Source: UMGS1958 sp045542415
Lineage (GTDB): Bacteria > Bacillota > Clostridia > UBA1381
Assembly (NCBI GenBank): GCA_045542415.1
Contig: JAZQKZ010000008.1
Location: 1 to 64,000, forward strand
Length of the DNA: 64,000 nt
Reading direction: 5' to 3'
The notes beneath the pieces were generated by a model. It was not told where the DNA came from and searched no databases. It saw nothing but the letters and a program-made list of their open reading frames with translations. Position numbers and translations under genes: made by a program. Positions 24,867 to 34,182 of this stretch are shown piece by piece (position 1 is the first letter of the stretch; the number at the start of each line of letters is the position of its first letter).

Positions 24867-25922
24867 ATGTTTGATGATTTTAGTTCGGTTCTTCGTGCAT
24901 CTAATACAGGTTGCTGGAAAGTAATAGAAAGTCTTACAACACGAGAATCGGAAATGTATCTTGATAAAGTAGCCTCTGAGCTTTTTAAAGTACCTGTCGG
25001 ACTGACACCTAAAGAGGTATATGAATATTGGTACAAGAATGTAAATGACGAGTATAAGAAGTCAATAAATAACTTTATTGAAAACTTAGAACTTGAGGGA
25101 GTGAACTTTGAAAAGCAATATATATGGAATGTTCCTGTATCGGGAGAGGTTCTTATAAGATTTTCGGGGTCAATACTCAAAAAGGAAGAAAATACAGTTG
25201 TTTACGGAGGGATTTTAACCAATATAACATCTGTAAATAACACCAACGGACTTGCATATTCAGAGTCGAAGAGTGTAGAAAGACTTACATATTACCTCCA
25301 CAGTCAGAATGCAGGTCTGATAGAGGCTCTTGGTGAAGTGGTGGAATTCAGAAATATGGAACCGGGGACGCATATTCATTGTGTAAAGCTTCTTACTCAG
25401 ATTCTTGCAAATTATATTGCACGGAATTATCCGGAGTATGGAATAACAGCCAATCAGGCAAGGCTGATTACAAATGCGGCTCCGTTACATGATATAGGAA
25501 AGATAGCTATTTCAGACATGGTATTATTGAAGCCTGGTCGGCTTACGAGGCAAGAGTTTGAATTGATGAAAACGCATTCGGAGTTGGGTCTTGAAATTAT
25601 AAACTCACTCTCTGCACTTGAAGAGGGAAGTTACAAGCAGTACTGCCGTGAAATTGCACTTTCGCATCATGAACGCTATGACGGTCGTGGATATCCGCAA
25701 GGACTTGTCGGTGATGAAATACCGATTGCTGCACAGATAGTATCATTGGCTGACGTATATGATTCGCTGACTACACCTAGGGTTTACAAAGAGGGTTTTA
25801 CAACCAAGCAGGCATATAATATGATTATGCAGGGTGAATGCGGCGAATTTAATCCTAAGCTTTTGGTAGCTTTTGAAGCGGTTAAGGATGAATTTGAAGC
25901 GGTTGCAGAAAAATATAAATAA
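24867..25922 (+). CDS. HD-GYP domain protein, probable cyclic-di-GMP phosphodiesterase
   Basis: A 351-aa protein with a PAS-like N-terminal sensor (about 1-125) and a C-terminal HD-GYP domain (about 145-345). HDIGKI gives His208-Asp209, followed by LKPGRLTRQEF, a metal-ligand KTH, and HHERYDGRGYP. This is the full motif of active c-di-GMP phosphodiesterases of this class. The upstream ATG at 24852 overlaps the SD (GGAGG 24854-24858), so ATG 24867 is the start. No membrane segment is seen, so it is cytoplasmic. The HPt gene follows 14 nt later, probably on the same transcript. Confidence 0.88.
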   Translation: MFDDFSSVLRASNTGCWKVIESLTTRESEMYLDKVASELFKVPVGLTPKEVYEYWYKNVNDEYKKSINNFIENLELEGVNFEKQYIWNVPVSGEVLIRFSGSILKKEENTVVYGGILTNITSVNNTNGLAYSESKSVERLTYYLHSQNAGLIEALGEVVEFRNMEPGTHIHCVKLLTQILANYIARNYPEYGITANQARLITNAAPLHDIGKIAISDMVLLKPGRLTRQEFELMKTHSELGLEIINSLSALEEGSYKQYCREIALSHHERYDGRGYPQGLVGDEIPIAAQIVSLADVYDSLTTPRVYKEGFTTKQAYNMIMQGECGEFNPKLLVAFEAVKDEFEAVAEKYK

Positions 25923-25936
25923 AGGAAAGTAAGGAT

Positions 25937-26293
25937 ATGACAGAAGAAATAAAGCAGGAGCTTATTGCAAGTGGTGTTGATTACGCTGCATTAGTCAAGC
26001 GTTTTATGAATATGGACAAGATGGCAGAGAAGTTTTTAATTAAGTTCCTGACAGATGAGACTATGGATTCATACGCCGCAGCGGTAGAATTGAACGATGC
26101 AGATGCACTGTTTAAGGCTACTCACACATTAAAGGGTGTGTGTGGGAATTTATGCATTAATTGCATACTTGATATTATCACACCGGAAGTTGAAGTCTAT
26201 CGCGGCGGAAGCAGTGATGGTGCATCAGAGGTCTATGCACGGGTAAAAACTGAATATGATAAAGTGTGTGAAGTAATTAAAAAAATTGCATAA
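25937..26293 (+). CDS. HPt-domain phosphotransfer protein
   Basis: A 118-aa four-helix HPt protein with the phosphorylated histidine in ATHTLKGVCGNL (His63). It would relay phosphate between response-regulator receiver domains. No hybrid kinase or receiver protein is in the window, and the HD-GYP partner has no obvious receiver domain, so its donor and acceptor are elsewhere. SD AAGGA precedes ATG 25937. A long hairpin and a terminator follow. Confidence 0.88.
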   Translation: MTEEIKQELIASGVDYAALVKRFMNMDKMAEKFLIKFLTDETMDSYAAAVELNDADALFKATHTLKGVCGNLCINCILDIITPEVEVYRGGSSDGASEVYARVKTEYDKVCEVIKKIA

Positions 26294-26309
26294 CTTCATT
26301 GCTCGTTAC

Positions 26310-26371
26310 ATCTCAATCCGGGCAAGACAAGGGTAGATTGTTACTGCCGCCCGAATCTTGTCCGGTGAGAT
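26310..26371 (+). other. Long imperfect hairpin downstream of the HPt gene
   Basis: ATCTCA (26310-26315) plus CCGGGCAAGA (26318-26327) pair with TCTTGTCCGG (26356-26365) plus TGAGAT (26366-26371). This gives a 16-bp stem with a 2-nt bulge and a 28-nt loop. It is separate from the terminator that follows. It may protect the mRNA 3' end or be part of a small RNA. Confidence 0.6.
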
Positions 26372-26384
26372 TTGCAAAGAAATT

Positions 26385-26413
26385 CCGGTTCTTTTATGAG
26401 CCGGTTTTTTTTT
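26385..26413 (+). terminator. Terminator of the HD-GYP/HPt unit
   Basis: CCGGTTC (26385-26391) with GAGCCGG (26398-26404), one wobble, followed by nine T. Confidence 0.85.
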
Positions 26414-26508
26414 GTGTGGAAAAGTTTCGCAAATCTGTATTAAGCTTTTAGATATAAGTCATTAAATTAAAAATAGTAGTCAAATAATGCACACTTTGCT
26501 TAGGTTAA

Positions 26509-26537
26509 TTGACAAACACAAATAATAATGATAAAAT
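26509..26537 (+). promoter_or_regulatory. Promoter of the second GH3 gene
   Basis: TTGACA (26509-26514), 17-nt spacer, TAAAAT (26532-26537). It rules out starts before 26540. Confidence 0.8.
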
Positions 26538-26574
26538 CGATATAACAATTCAAACAAAAATGAAAGGAAATAAA

Positions 26575-28650
26575 ATGAACAGAGAAGAAGCAAGAGCAAA
26601 GGCAAAAGAGCTTGTGAGCAAGATGACAGTTGAAGAAATTGCATCACAGCTTCGCTATGATGCGTTTGAAATAGAAAGACTGGGAGTTCCGGCATACAAC
26701 TGGTGGAACGAAGCTTTGCACGGTGTTGCAAGAGAGGGTACAGCAACCTCATTTCCCCAGGAAATAGCAATGGGTGCAACCTTTGATGAAGAGTTACTGA
26801 ATAAAATCGGTACGGCGTGTGCCTTGGAGGGCAGAGCGAAGTATAATGCATATTCAGCGGACGGAAATCGTCACCGCTATAAGGGTGTAACATTCTGGTC
26901 GCCGAATATAAATATATTCCGTGATCCGAGATGGGGCAGAGGTCAGGAGACCTACGGTGAGGACCCATATCTGACTTCAAGGCTCGGCTGTGCTTTTATT
27001 AAGGGTATGCAGATTGAGCGTGACGGCTACATGATGGCGGCGGCATGTGCGAAGCATTATGCGGTGCATTCGGGTCCTGAGGCACTTCGCCACGAGTTTG
27101 ATGCAATTGCAACAAAAAAGGACATGTGGGAAACATATCTTCCGGCATTTGAGGCTTGTGTAAAGGAAGCAAAGGTTGAGTCAGTGATGGGGGCTTATAA
27201 CCGCACTAACGGTGAGGTTTGCTGTGCAAGCGAAACGCTTATGGATATTTTAAGAAATCAGTGGGAGTTTGAGGGACACTTTGTTTCTGACTGCTGGGCA
27301 GTAAGAGATTTCCATGAAAATCACAAGGTGACAGCAACTCCGGAGGAGTCGGTAACAAAGGCGATAAAGGCAGGCTGTGATGTGAACTGCGGCTGTACAT
27401 ATCAGAGGATAATGGACGCATATGCGGCGGATATGATTACAAGAGAAGAGCTTGAAGAATGTGCGGTAAGAGCGTTTACTTCAAGATATCTTTTAGGCTT
27501 GTTCGATAAATCAGAGCTTGACGAAATCCCATATGACGTGGTAGCGTGTGATGAACACAGGGCGCTTGCGTACAGAACAGCGGTTGAAAGTTGTGTACTG
27601 TTAAAGAATAACGGAATACTTCCGCTTGATGAAAAGAAGTATAAAGCTATTGCTGTTATGGGACCGAATGCAGACAGCAGAATTGCATTGATAGGCAATT
27701 ACTACGGAACACCGAACCGATACATAACACTTCTTGACGGTATTACAGACGAGTGCGAAAAGCGTGGTATCCGTTTGCATTACAGTGAGGGCTGTCATTT
27801 GTTTGATAAGCGTCCCGAAAAGGATAAGACAGACCGCTACAGATTAGGTGAAGCAAAGGCGGCGGCTAATTGCTCTGACCTTGTTATACTTTGCCTGGGA
27901 CTTGACTCTACCTTAGAGGGTGAGCAGGGAGATGTGAGTAACGTATTTGCAAGCGGTGACAAGCTTGATTTACTGTTGCCGGAGAGCCAGAGAGAGCTGT
28001 TTGAAATAATAAAGGAAACAGGTAAGCCGTTTATAGTATTAAATGCTACAGGCAGTGCGATTGATCTGTCGTTTGCCGAGGAACATGCTGGGGCAGTTAT
28101 GCAGGTATGGTATCCGGGAGCAGAGGGCGGAAAAGCAATTGCAGATATGCTCTTCGGAAAGGTATCACCGGGAGGAAAGCTGCCGGTGACATTCTATCAC
28201 AATACAGACCCTATACCGGAATTTACCGACTACACAATGAAAGGAAGAACGTACCGTTACATTGATTATAAGCCGCTTTATGAGTTTGGCTATGGCTTGA
28301 ATTACGGTGATGTGAGGCTGACAAAGGCAGAATGTGAAGATACATATAGCAATGCAAAGGAAAACGGTACAGAGGTTATGGTGGGTCTCAGAAATGACGG
28401 TAAATACGAGGTTAGCGAGGTTGTGCAGATTTATGTAAAGGTGAAGAGTGAAAACGAGGTACCAAACCGCAAGCTTGCGGCATTCAAGCGAGTTGCGATA
28501 AAGCCGGGTGAGAGCGTAAGTGTGAAACTGACGGTTGATAAGGCGGCTTTTACAACGGTAAATGACAATGGTGAAAGAATTGCCGACGGTAGCGGGGCGA
28601 TTATTTATATCGGCACAAATCCGTCAGAGTTTATTGAGATTGAGATATAA
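26575..28650 (+). CDS. Cytoplasmic GH3 glycosidase (beta-xylosidase-like)
   Basis: A 691-aa GH3 enzyme without a signal peptide. The N-domain has YNWWNEALHGVAREG and the nucleophile Asp239 in FVSDCWAV. The C-domain shows GPNADSRIALIGNYYG and WYPGAEGGKAIADMLFG, and an Fn3-like domain closes the protein (about 580-690). The sequence type matches beta-xylosidase/alpha-arabinosidase GH3 enzymes, which trim imported oligosaccharides. It likely complements the secreted GH3 at 10.7 kb. The start is ATG 26575 behind AAAGGA, because the open frame extends into the promoter. Exact substrate is inference. Confidence 0.9.
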   Translation: MNREEARAKAKELVSKMTVEEIASQLRYDAFEIERLGVPAYNWWNEALHGVAREGTATSFPQEIAMGATFDEELLNKIGTACALEGRAKYNAYSADGNRHRYKGVTFWSPNINIFRDPRWGRGQETYGEDPYLTSRLGCAFIKGMQIERDGYMMAAACAKHYAVHSGPEALRHEFDAIATKKDMWETYLPAFEACVKEAKVESVMGAYNRTNGEVCCASETLMDILRNQWEFEGHFVSDCWAVRDFHENHKVTATPEESVTKAIKAGCDVNCGCTYQRIMDAYAADMITREELEECAVRAFTSRYLLGLFDKSELDEIPYDVVACDEHRALAYRTAVESCVLLKNNGILPLDEKKYKAIAVMGPNADSRIALIGNYYGTPNRYITLLDGITDECEKRGIRLHYSEGCHLFDKRPEKDKTDRYRLGEAKAAANCSDLVILCLGLDSTLEGEQGDVSNVFASGDKLDLLLPESQRELFEIIKETGKPFIVLNATGSAIDLSFAEEHAGAVMQVWYPGAEGGKAIADMLFGKVSPGGKLPVTFYHNTDPIPEFTDYTMKGRTYRYIDYKPLYEFGYGLNYGDVRLTKAECEDTYSNAKENGTEVMVGLRNDGKYEVSEVVQIYVKVKSENEVPNRKLAAFKRVAIKPGESVSVKLTVDKAAFTTVNDNGERIADGSGAIIYIGTNPSEFIEIEI

Positions 28651-28655
28651 TTGGG

Positions 28656-28695
28656 TCAATGGCATATACACTTGCGTATATGCCATTGATTTTGT
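28656..28695 (+). terminator. Terminator of the second GH3 gene
   Basis: Perfect 14-bp stem TCAATGGCATATAC (28656-28669) with its complement (28676-28689), followed by TTTTG. Confidence 0.85.
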
Positions 28696-28736
28696 TGGGG
28701 AATTGTGGTATTATGGAACTATCAAAAAGATTTATA

Positions 28737-28765
28737 TTGTCAAACGAACGAATTTGTGATATAAT
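28737..28765 (+). promoter_or_regulatory. Promoter of the small membrane protein gene
   Basis: TTGTCA (28737-28742), 17-nt spacer, TATAAT (28760-28765). Confidence 0.75.
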
Positions 28766-28800
28766 AATACAATAAATGGTTATAAAAGGGGGAACATGTG

Positions 28801-29124
28801 ATGACATTTAGCAGACTATGGGAAATAATCAGTTGCGTATTAATGCTTACACTTTTTGTGTGCTGGATGATTGTTATTATAAAATTTCTGTGCCGTGGGA
28901 AGTCGCCTGTTAAAACAGTCGATGCCGTAGTGGTCGAGAAATATAAGCATAAACATGTTTCAAAGTATCAAAGCACATTTAGCAATGAAAGCTGTGTGGT
29001 TGTATTCTCAGTAAACGGAAAGAAGAAATCCTTTACGGTTTCGGAATTTACATATGATGGATACAAAATTAAAGAAAAAGGTAAATTGAAGTATAAAGGT
29101 GATAAAATAATAGATTTTAGCTAA
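28801..29124 (+). CDS. Small membrane protein, DUF2500-like
   Basis: A 107-aa protein with one N-terminal membrane helix (about 8-30, VLMLTLFVCWMIVIIKF) and an outer or cytoplasmic beta domain (about 40-105) containing VDAVVVEKYK, CVVVFSVNGKKKSFTV and GKLKYKGDKIIDF. The pattern resembles DUF2500 proteins. Function is unknown. ATG 28801 lies 8 nt after AAAGGGGG; a GTG one codon earlier is possible. Confidence 0.65.
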   Translation: MTFSRLWEIISCVLMLTLFVCWMIVIIKFLCRGKSPVKTVDAVVVEKYKHKHVSKYQSTFSNESCVVVFSVNGKKKSFTVSEFTYDGYKIKEKGKLKYKGDKIIDFS

Positions 29125-29183
29125 TAACGGATATCTATATTATGAACTGAAAATTACGAACAATCGAAAGGAAGAAAAACAAA

Positions 29184-32100
29184 ATGAAATTCACGCACCT
29201 ACACACGCATACCGAATACAGCCTTCTTGGCGGCGAAGCGTCAATAGGCAAGCTTGTATCTCAGGTTAAGGAACTGGGAATGGATAGCTGTGCCATAACA
29301 GATCACGGCAGTATGTACGGCGTCGCGGATTTCTGGCGTGAGTGCAAGAAGCAAGGTATAAAGCCTGTTATCGGCTGTGAGGTGTATGTAGCACCAAGAA
29401 CAAGGTTCGATAAGGTGCATGATATAGATAATAAAAACTACCATCTGATTTTGCTTGCTGAAAATCAGATAGGCTACAAAAATCTGATGTACCTTGTAAG
29501 TAAGGCGAATATTGAGGGTTTTTATTACCGACCGAGAGTAGATTTTGATTTGCTTCGTGAGCGTCATGAGGGAATAATTGCACTTTCGGCATGCCTTGCG
29601 GGCGAGATTCCGAGAACTCTCCTTAATGTCGATTATGAAAGTGCCAAGGAGGTTGCTCAAAAGTATATTGATGTATTCGGTAAGGAAAACTATTTTATAG
29701 AAATACAGGATCATGGACTTGCAGATCAGAAAAAAATAATTCCCAATCTCATCAAGCTTGCAAATGAGCTTGGTGTTGGTTTGGTTGCAACAAATGATAT
29801 TCACTATCTCAAAAAAGAGGATGCAAGATATCAGGATGTACTGATGTGCATTCAGATGGAAAAGAAGATAAATGACCCCGACAGAATGGGATTTGAATCG
29901 GAGGAGTTTTATATCAAGTCTCCGGAGGAAATGGCAGAACTGTTTTCCTATGCTCCGGAGGCGATTGAAAATACAGCAAAGATCGCAGACAGATGCAATG
30001 TAGAGCTTGACTTTGGTGCACAGCATCTTCCTAAATTTGATGTGCCGGACGGTATGGAAGCATTTGAATATCTGCATAAGCTGTGCAGTGACGGTCTTGC
30101 GGAAAGGTATGACACAATCACTCCGGAACTTACAGAGAGACTTGAGTATGAATTAGGTGTAATAAAGAGCATGGGTTTTGTGGACTACTTCCTGATAGTG
30201 CGAGACTTCGTGCATTATGCAAAAACTCACGGCGTGCCGGTGGGACCGGGAAGAGGTTCGGCGGCAGGTTCAATTGTTGCTTATACTTTGGGAATAACCA
30301 ATATTGACCCGATAAAATACAACCTGATTTTTGAACGTTTTTTAAATCCCGAGCGTGTAAGTATGCCGGATATTGATATAGACTTTGAACCCAAGGGCAG
30401 GCAGAAGGTTATTGACTATGTTCTTGAACGTTACGGAGAAGAGCAGGTTGCTCAAATTATAACATTCGGTACAATGAAAGCAAGGCTTGCAATCCGTGAT
30501 GTTGCAAGGGCGTTGGATGTACCGTACTCGGATGCCGATAAAGTTGCAAAGCTTATCCCGAGAGATTTGAAAATGACGATTGAAAAGGCTCTGGATGTAT
30601 CAACAGAGCTAAAGGCGCTATATGATTCGAATCCGCAGATAAAGGAATTGATAGATACTTCAAAAGCACTTGAGGGACTTCCCAGACATGCTTCAACACA
30701 TGCAGCGGGTGTTGTTATTACAAGTGAGCCGCTTGTGGATTATATTCCTCTGACCTTAAATAAGGACGGATTCAGAACTACGCAGTTCACAAAAGATACT
30801 GTTGAAAGTCTCGGACTTCTTAAAATGGACTTCCTGGGTCTGAAAAACCTGACAGTAATTGAAAATGCGGTAAGACTTATCAAGGAAACAAAGGGTGTTG
30901 ATATAGATATTGACCGATTACCGCTCGACTGTCCGGAGGTATTTGAGCTTGTTTCATCAGGTAATACAGACGGTGTGTTCCAGCTTGAAAGCGGCGGAAT
31001 GCAGGGCGTAATGATGGAGCTGAAGCCGGATAATATAGAGGACATTGTGGCAGGAATTGCACTTTACCGTCCGGGTCCGATGGAGCATATTCCGAGATAT
31101 ATTGCAAATAAAAGAAATCCGGAACGGGTAACATATAAGCATCCGCTTTTAAAGGATATCCTTGAGGTAACATACGGTTGTATGGTGTATCAGGAGCAGG
31201 TAATGGATATAGTCCGTGTGCTTGCGGGATATTCAATGGGAAAAGCGGATCAGATGAGACGTATCATCAGTAAGAAAAAGCTTGATCAGATGGAGATTGA
31301 GCGTAAGAATTTTATATACGGCTCGGATGACGGCGAGATAAAGGGCTGTGTGGCAAATGGAATTGATGAAGATACTGCAAGAGCAATATTTGATGAAATA
31401 GACGCATTTGCTTCGTATGCGTTCAATAAATCGCATGCCGCTGCATATGCTATTATTACTTATCAGACAGCGTACTTAAAGACGTTCTATCCGGTCGAAT
31501 TCATGGCTTCGCTTATTTCAAGTGAAGAGGATACGGATAAAATCAATCACTATATTATAAACTGCAAAAAAATGGGAATAGAGGTGCTTGCACCTGACGT
31601 AAACTATTCAAAGGATACTTTCACCGTTGAGGGAAATGCGGTGAGGTTTGGTTTGAGTGCAGTTAAAAATGTGGGTACCGCTGTGATACAGAACATTGTA
31701 AAAGAAAGGCAAAGTGGCGGAAAGTTCAGGACATTTTCAGAGTTTCTTGACAGGACTGCCGGACTTGATGTTAATAAACGTGCGTTGGAAGGACTGATAA
31801 TGTGCGGTGCATTTGATTCACTTGGTGTAAAACGTTCGCAGCTGTATGCGGTTTTTGAAAAAGCACTTGAGGGAAGTACAAGAAATATAAAGGATAATAT
31901 AGCGGGTCAGCTTACGCTGTTTGATGATGCACCGGACGAAAGTGAAATGCAACTGCCGGATATTCCTGAGTTTGATAAAATGAAGCTGCTTCGTCTTGAA
32001 AAGCAGTCAACCGGAATGTATTTTTCCGGACATCCGATGGATAGCTACAGTGAAAAAGTTGCGAAGCTGACAGATGTTAATATCGGTACAATACTGCTAA

Positions 32101-32687
32101 GTGGTGAAAATGAAGAAGAGATAGCGACAGGCACAAAAGAACTGTATGACGGAGACAATGTTATAATCTGCGGACTTATTGATTCGCGTAAAAATAAAAT
32201 CACGAGAAGTAATTCCCAGATGGCATTTGTCAATTTGGCAGATGTATATGGTACAATTGAATGTCTGGTTTTTCCGGCGGTTCTACAAAGATATTCGGCA
32301 GTTTTAAGAGAAAATGAGATTGTATGCATAAGCGGAAGAGTAAGCATGCGTGAAGATGAAGCTCCGAAAATTCTCTGTGAAACTGTTGAACCAATAGAAG
32401 AAGCACTTCTTCATGCATCGGCACCGGACAGAAGCTTAAAAAATGCCAATACCGCAAAGGCTCCGTCTCGTATTTTATATATCAGACTTGAAAGCAGAAC
32501 AAAGGAAATTCTTGACAAGGTAAGCGAATCACTTAACCCGTACAGCGGAGATATTGAGGTAAGACTGTTCTTTGAGGATACAAAACAGATGACAGTAGTG
32601 CCGAGACGGCTGTTCTTTAATGGCTCTCCGGGTGCATTAAGAGAGCTTAGTGAAATCTTTGGAGAGGATAATGTAAAGCTTAAATAG
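29184..32687 (+). CDS. dnaE: DNA polymerase III alpha subunit DnaE
   Basis: An 1167-aa replicative polymerase subunit. It has the N-terminal PHP domain (about 1-280: THLHTHTEYSLL, AITDHGSMYG), then the polymerase core with GPGRGSAAGS, the catalytic aspartates in PDIDIDF (Asp396, 398, 400), the Thr-finger region, a helix-hairpin-helix zone, and an OB-fold (about 975-1065). It is the DnaE type, not PolC, since there is no internal 3'-5' exonuclease insert. Length fits the family. SD GAAAGGAAG precedes ATG 29184. It may be co-transcribed with the small gene upstream, as no terminator separates them. Confidence 0.97.
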   Translation: MKFTHLHTHTEYSLLGGEASIGKLVSQVKELGMDSCAITDHGSMYGVADFWRECKKQGIKPVIGCEVYVAPRTRFDKVHDIDNKNYHLILLAENQIGYKNLMYLVSKANIEGFYYRPRVDFDLLRERHEGIIALSACLAGEIPRTLLNVDYESAKEVAQKYIDVFGKENYFIEIQDHGLADQKKIIPNLIKLANELGVGLVATNDIHYLKKEDARYQDVLMCIQMEKKINDPDRMGFESEEFYIKSPEEMAELFSYAPEAIENTAKIADRCNVELDFGAQHLPKFDVPDGMEAFEYLHKLCSDGLAERYDTITPELTERLEYELGVIKSMGFVDYFLIVRDFVHYAKTHGVPVGPGRGSAAGSIVAYTLGITNIDPIKYNLIFERFLNPERVSMPDIDIDFEPKGRQKVIDYVLERYGEEQVAQIITFGTMKARLAIRDVARALDVPYSDADKVAKLIPRDLKMTIEKALDVSTELKALYDSNPQIKELIDTSKALEGLPRHASTHAAGVVITSEPLVDYIPLTLNKDGFRTTQFTKDTVESLGLLKMDFLGLKNLTVIENAVRLIKETKGVDIDIDRLPLDCPEVFELVSSGNTDGVFQLESGGMQGVMMELKPDNIEDIVAGIALYRPGPMEHIPRYIANKRNPERVTYKHPLLKDILEVTYGCMVYQEQVMDIVRVLAGYSMGKADQMRRIISKKKLDQMEIERKNFIYGSDDGEIKGCVANGIDEDTARAIFDEIDAFASYAFNKSHAAAYAIITYQTAYLKTFYPVEFMASLISSEEDTDKINHYIINCKKMGIEVLAPDVNYSKDTFTVEGNAVRFGLSAVKNVGTAVIQNIVKERQSGGKFRTFSEFLDRTAGLDVNKRALEGLIMCGAFDSLGVKRSQLYAVFEKALEGSTRNIKDNIAGQLTLFDDAPDESEMQLPDIPEFDKMKLLRLEKQSTGMYFSGHPMDSYSEKVAKLTDVNIGTILLSGENEEEIATGTKELYDGDNVIICGLIDSRKNKITRSNSQMAFVNLADVYGTIECLVFPAVLQRYSAVLRENEIVCISGRVSMREDEAPKILCETVEPIEEALLHASAPDRSLKNANTAKAPSRILYIRLESRTKEILDKVSESLNPYSGDIEVRLFFEDTKQMTVVPRRLFFNGSPGALRELSEIFGEDNVKLK

Positions 32688-32783
32688 CGGTTATTTTGCG
32701 GTTTTCGTAAAAAATACACAAAAATCAATAAAATCATCCGAAAAAAATCGGAGTGTTAATGTTATGTTTTTGTCAATAAATAC

Positions 32784-32812
32784 TTGAATTTTTTTGGGAA
32801 ATAGAGTAAAAT
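32784..32812 (+). promoter_or_regulatory. mtrB promoter
   Basis: TTGAAT (32784-32789), 17-nt spacer, TAAAAT (32807-32812), about 40 nt before the mtrB start. Confidence 0.7.
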
Positions 32813-32852
32813 TAATAGGTAGAGTATATTGGTATATACAGTGGAGGTAAGA

Positions 32853-33080
32853 ATGGAAGAATATGCAAACGGAAGCTATATTGTCGTAAAAGCTCTGGAA
32901 AACGGAGTCAGTATAATCGGTCTTACAAGAGGAAAAGACACTCGCTTTCATCATACAGAGAAGCTTGATATAGGTGAGGTTTATATATCACAGTTCACAG
33001 AGACTACCTCTGCAATAAAGGTAAAAGGTAAGGCAGAAATCTCGACTGTTTACGGAAAGGTTTTATCAGGCGGGGAATAA
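32853..33080 (+). CDS. mtrB: Trp RNA-binding attenuation protein (TRAP)
   Basis: A 75-aa protein that aligns without gaps to B. subtilis TRAP: VIGLTRG (here IIGLTRG), FHHTEKLD and QFTETTSAIKV are all kept. TRAP forms an 11-mer ring that, with bound tryptophan, wraps (G/U)AG repeats in trp leader RNA. Tryptophan-site residues Thr25, Gln47 and Thr49 are present. Of the RNA-binding triad, Lys37 and Lys56 are kept and Arg58 is Lys. SD GGAGG sets ATG 32853. The gene leads a run with pfkA and pyk, and no trp gene or anti-TRAP gene is in the window. Confidence 0.93.
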   Translation: MEEYANGSYIVVKALENGVSIIGLTRGKDTRFHHTEKLDIGEVYISQFTETTSAIKVKGKAEISTVYGKVLSGGE

Positions 33081-33135
33081 GCTGGATATATTACACGCAG
33101 GTGTATTTACGAAATTATTCTTGGGAGGAATAGAT

Positions 33136-34110
33136 ATGGAAAAGAACATCAGAACTATCGGCGTGCTGACCAGTGGCGGCGATGCTCCGGGTATGAATGC
33201 GGCAATTCGTGCCGTTGTCAGAGTCGGTGCATACCATGGGTTAAAGGTTATGGGTGTGAGACGTGGTTATGACGGTCTTATAAAGGGCGAGCTTGAAGAG
33301 ATGACAGCACGTTCGGTAAGTGAAACGCTTCAGCGAGGCGGTACAGTTCTTCAGACTGCAAGATGTCCTGAGTTCAGAACTCTTGAGGGACAGAAGAAGG
33401 GTGCAAGCATAGCTAAGGTTTTTGGTATTGACGGTCTTGTAGTAATCGGTGGAGACGGTTCATTCAAGGGTGCGCAGGCTCTTTGCAATCAGGGTATTCC
33501 TACAATTGCAATGCCGGGTACAATTGATAATGATATCAGCTGTTCGGAATATACAGTAGGTTACGATACTTGTCTCAATACGGTTAAGGATGCAGTCGAT
33601 AAAATTCGTGATACAGCACAGAGCCATGACCGTTGCTCAATTATCGAGGTAATGGGTCGTGCTGCCGGATATATTGCACTTGAGGCAGGTATTGCCTGCG
33701 GTGCTGAGGTTATTTTGGTGCCGGAAAGAGAATGGAATTTTGATGAGGATGTGCTTCGTCCGATTCTTGAGTCAAAGCAGAGAGGAAAGAAGCATGCTAT
33801 CGTAGTTGTTGCTGAGGGTATCGGCGGCGTTATCGAGATGGCAAAGGAAATTGAAGAGAAGACAGGTATTGAGTCAAGAGCTACAATTCTCGGTCACGTT
33901 CAGAGAGGTGGTAGCCCGACAGTCCGTGACAGAGTTATCGCTTCCCAGATGGGCGGAAGAGCTGTTGAGCTTCTTTTAGAGGGTAAACAGAACAGAATAG
34001 TTTGTATGCAGAACTCAAAAATTGTTGATATTGATATTGAAGATGGACTGGCGATGGAGAAAACATTGCCTGACGAACTCGTTATGCTTGCTAAAAAGCT
34101 TTCGGTATAA
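33136..34110 (+). CDS. pfkA: 6-phosphofructokinase
   Basis: A 324-aa ATP-dependent phosphofructokinase that makes fructose 1,6-bisphosphate in glycolysis. Motifs: TSGGDAPGMNAAIR near the start, GGDGSFKGAQ (the glycine typical of ATP-users after GGDGS), GTIDNDI with the catalytic aspartate, MGRAAGYIA and the allosteric-site region GHVQRGGSPT. The frame is open to TTG 33121, but GGGAGGA lies inside that, so ATG 33136 is the start. It is followed 72 nt later by pyk. Confidence 0.96.
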   Translation: MEKNIRTIGVLTSGGDAPGMNAAIRAVVRVGAYHGLKVMGVRRGYDGLIKGELEEMTARSVSETLQRGGTVLQTARCPEFRTLEGQKKGASIAKVFGIDGLVVIGGDGSFKGAQALCNQGIPTIAMPGTIDNDISCSEYTVGYDTCLNTVKDAVDKIRDTAQSHDRCSIIEVMGRAAGYIALEAGIACGAEVILVPEREWNFDEDVLRPILESKQRGKKHAIVVVAEGIGGVIEMAKEIEEKTGIESRATILGHVQRGGSPTVRDRVIASQMGGRAVELLLEGKQNRIVCMQNSKIVDIDIEDGLAMEKTLPDELVMLAKKLSV

Positions 34111-34182
34111 TTTGAAATTATTTTGGGCGATTGTGAAAACGGGAGAGGTTTACAATCGCCTGATATTTACCCGGAGGATATT

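Noticed and set aside
26480..26980. Minus-strand open frame over the second GH3 gene and its promoter
   Set aside because: Antisense to conserved GH3 sequence; low-complexity shadow product with no family resemblance.
29241..30077. Long minus-strand open frame (278 codons) opposite dnaE
   Set aside because: It lies fully antisense to a strongly conserved gene, lacks an SD and has a Leu/Ile/Cys-rich shadow composition.
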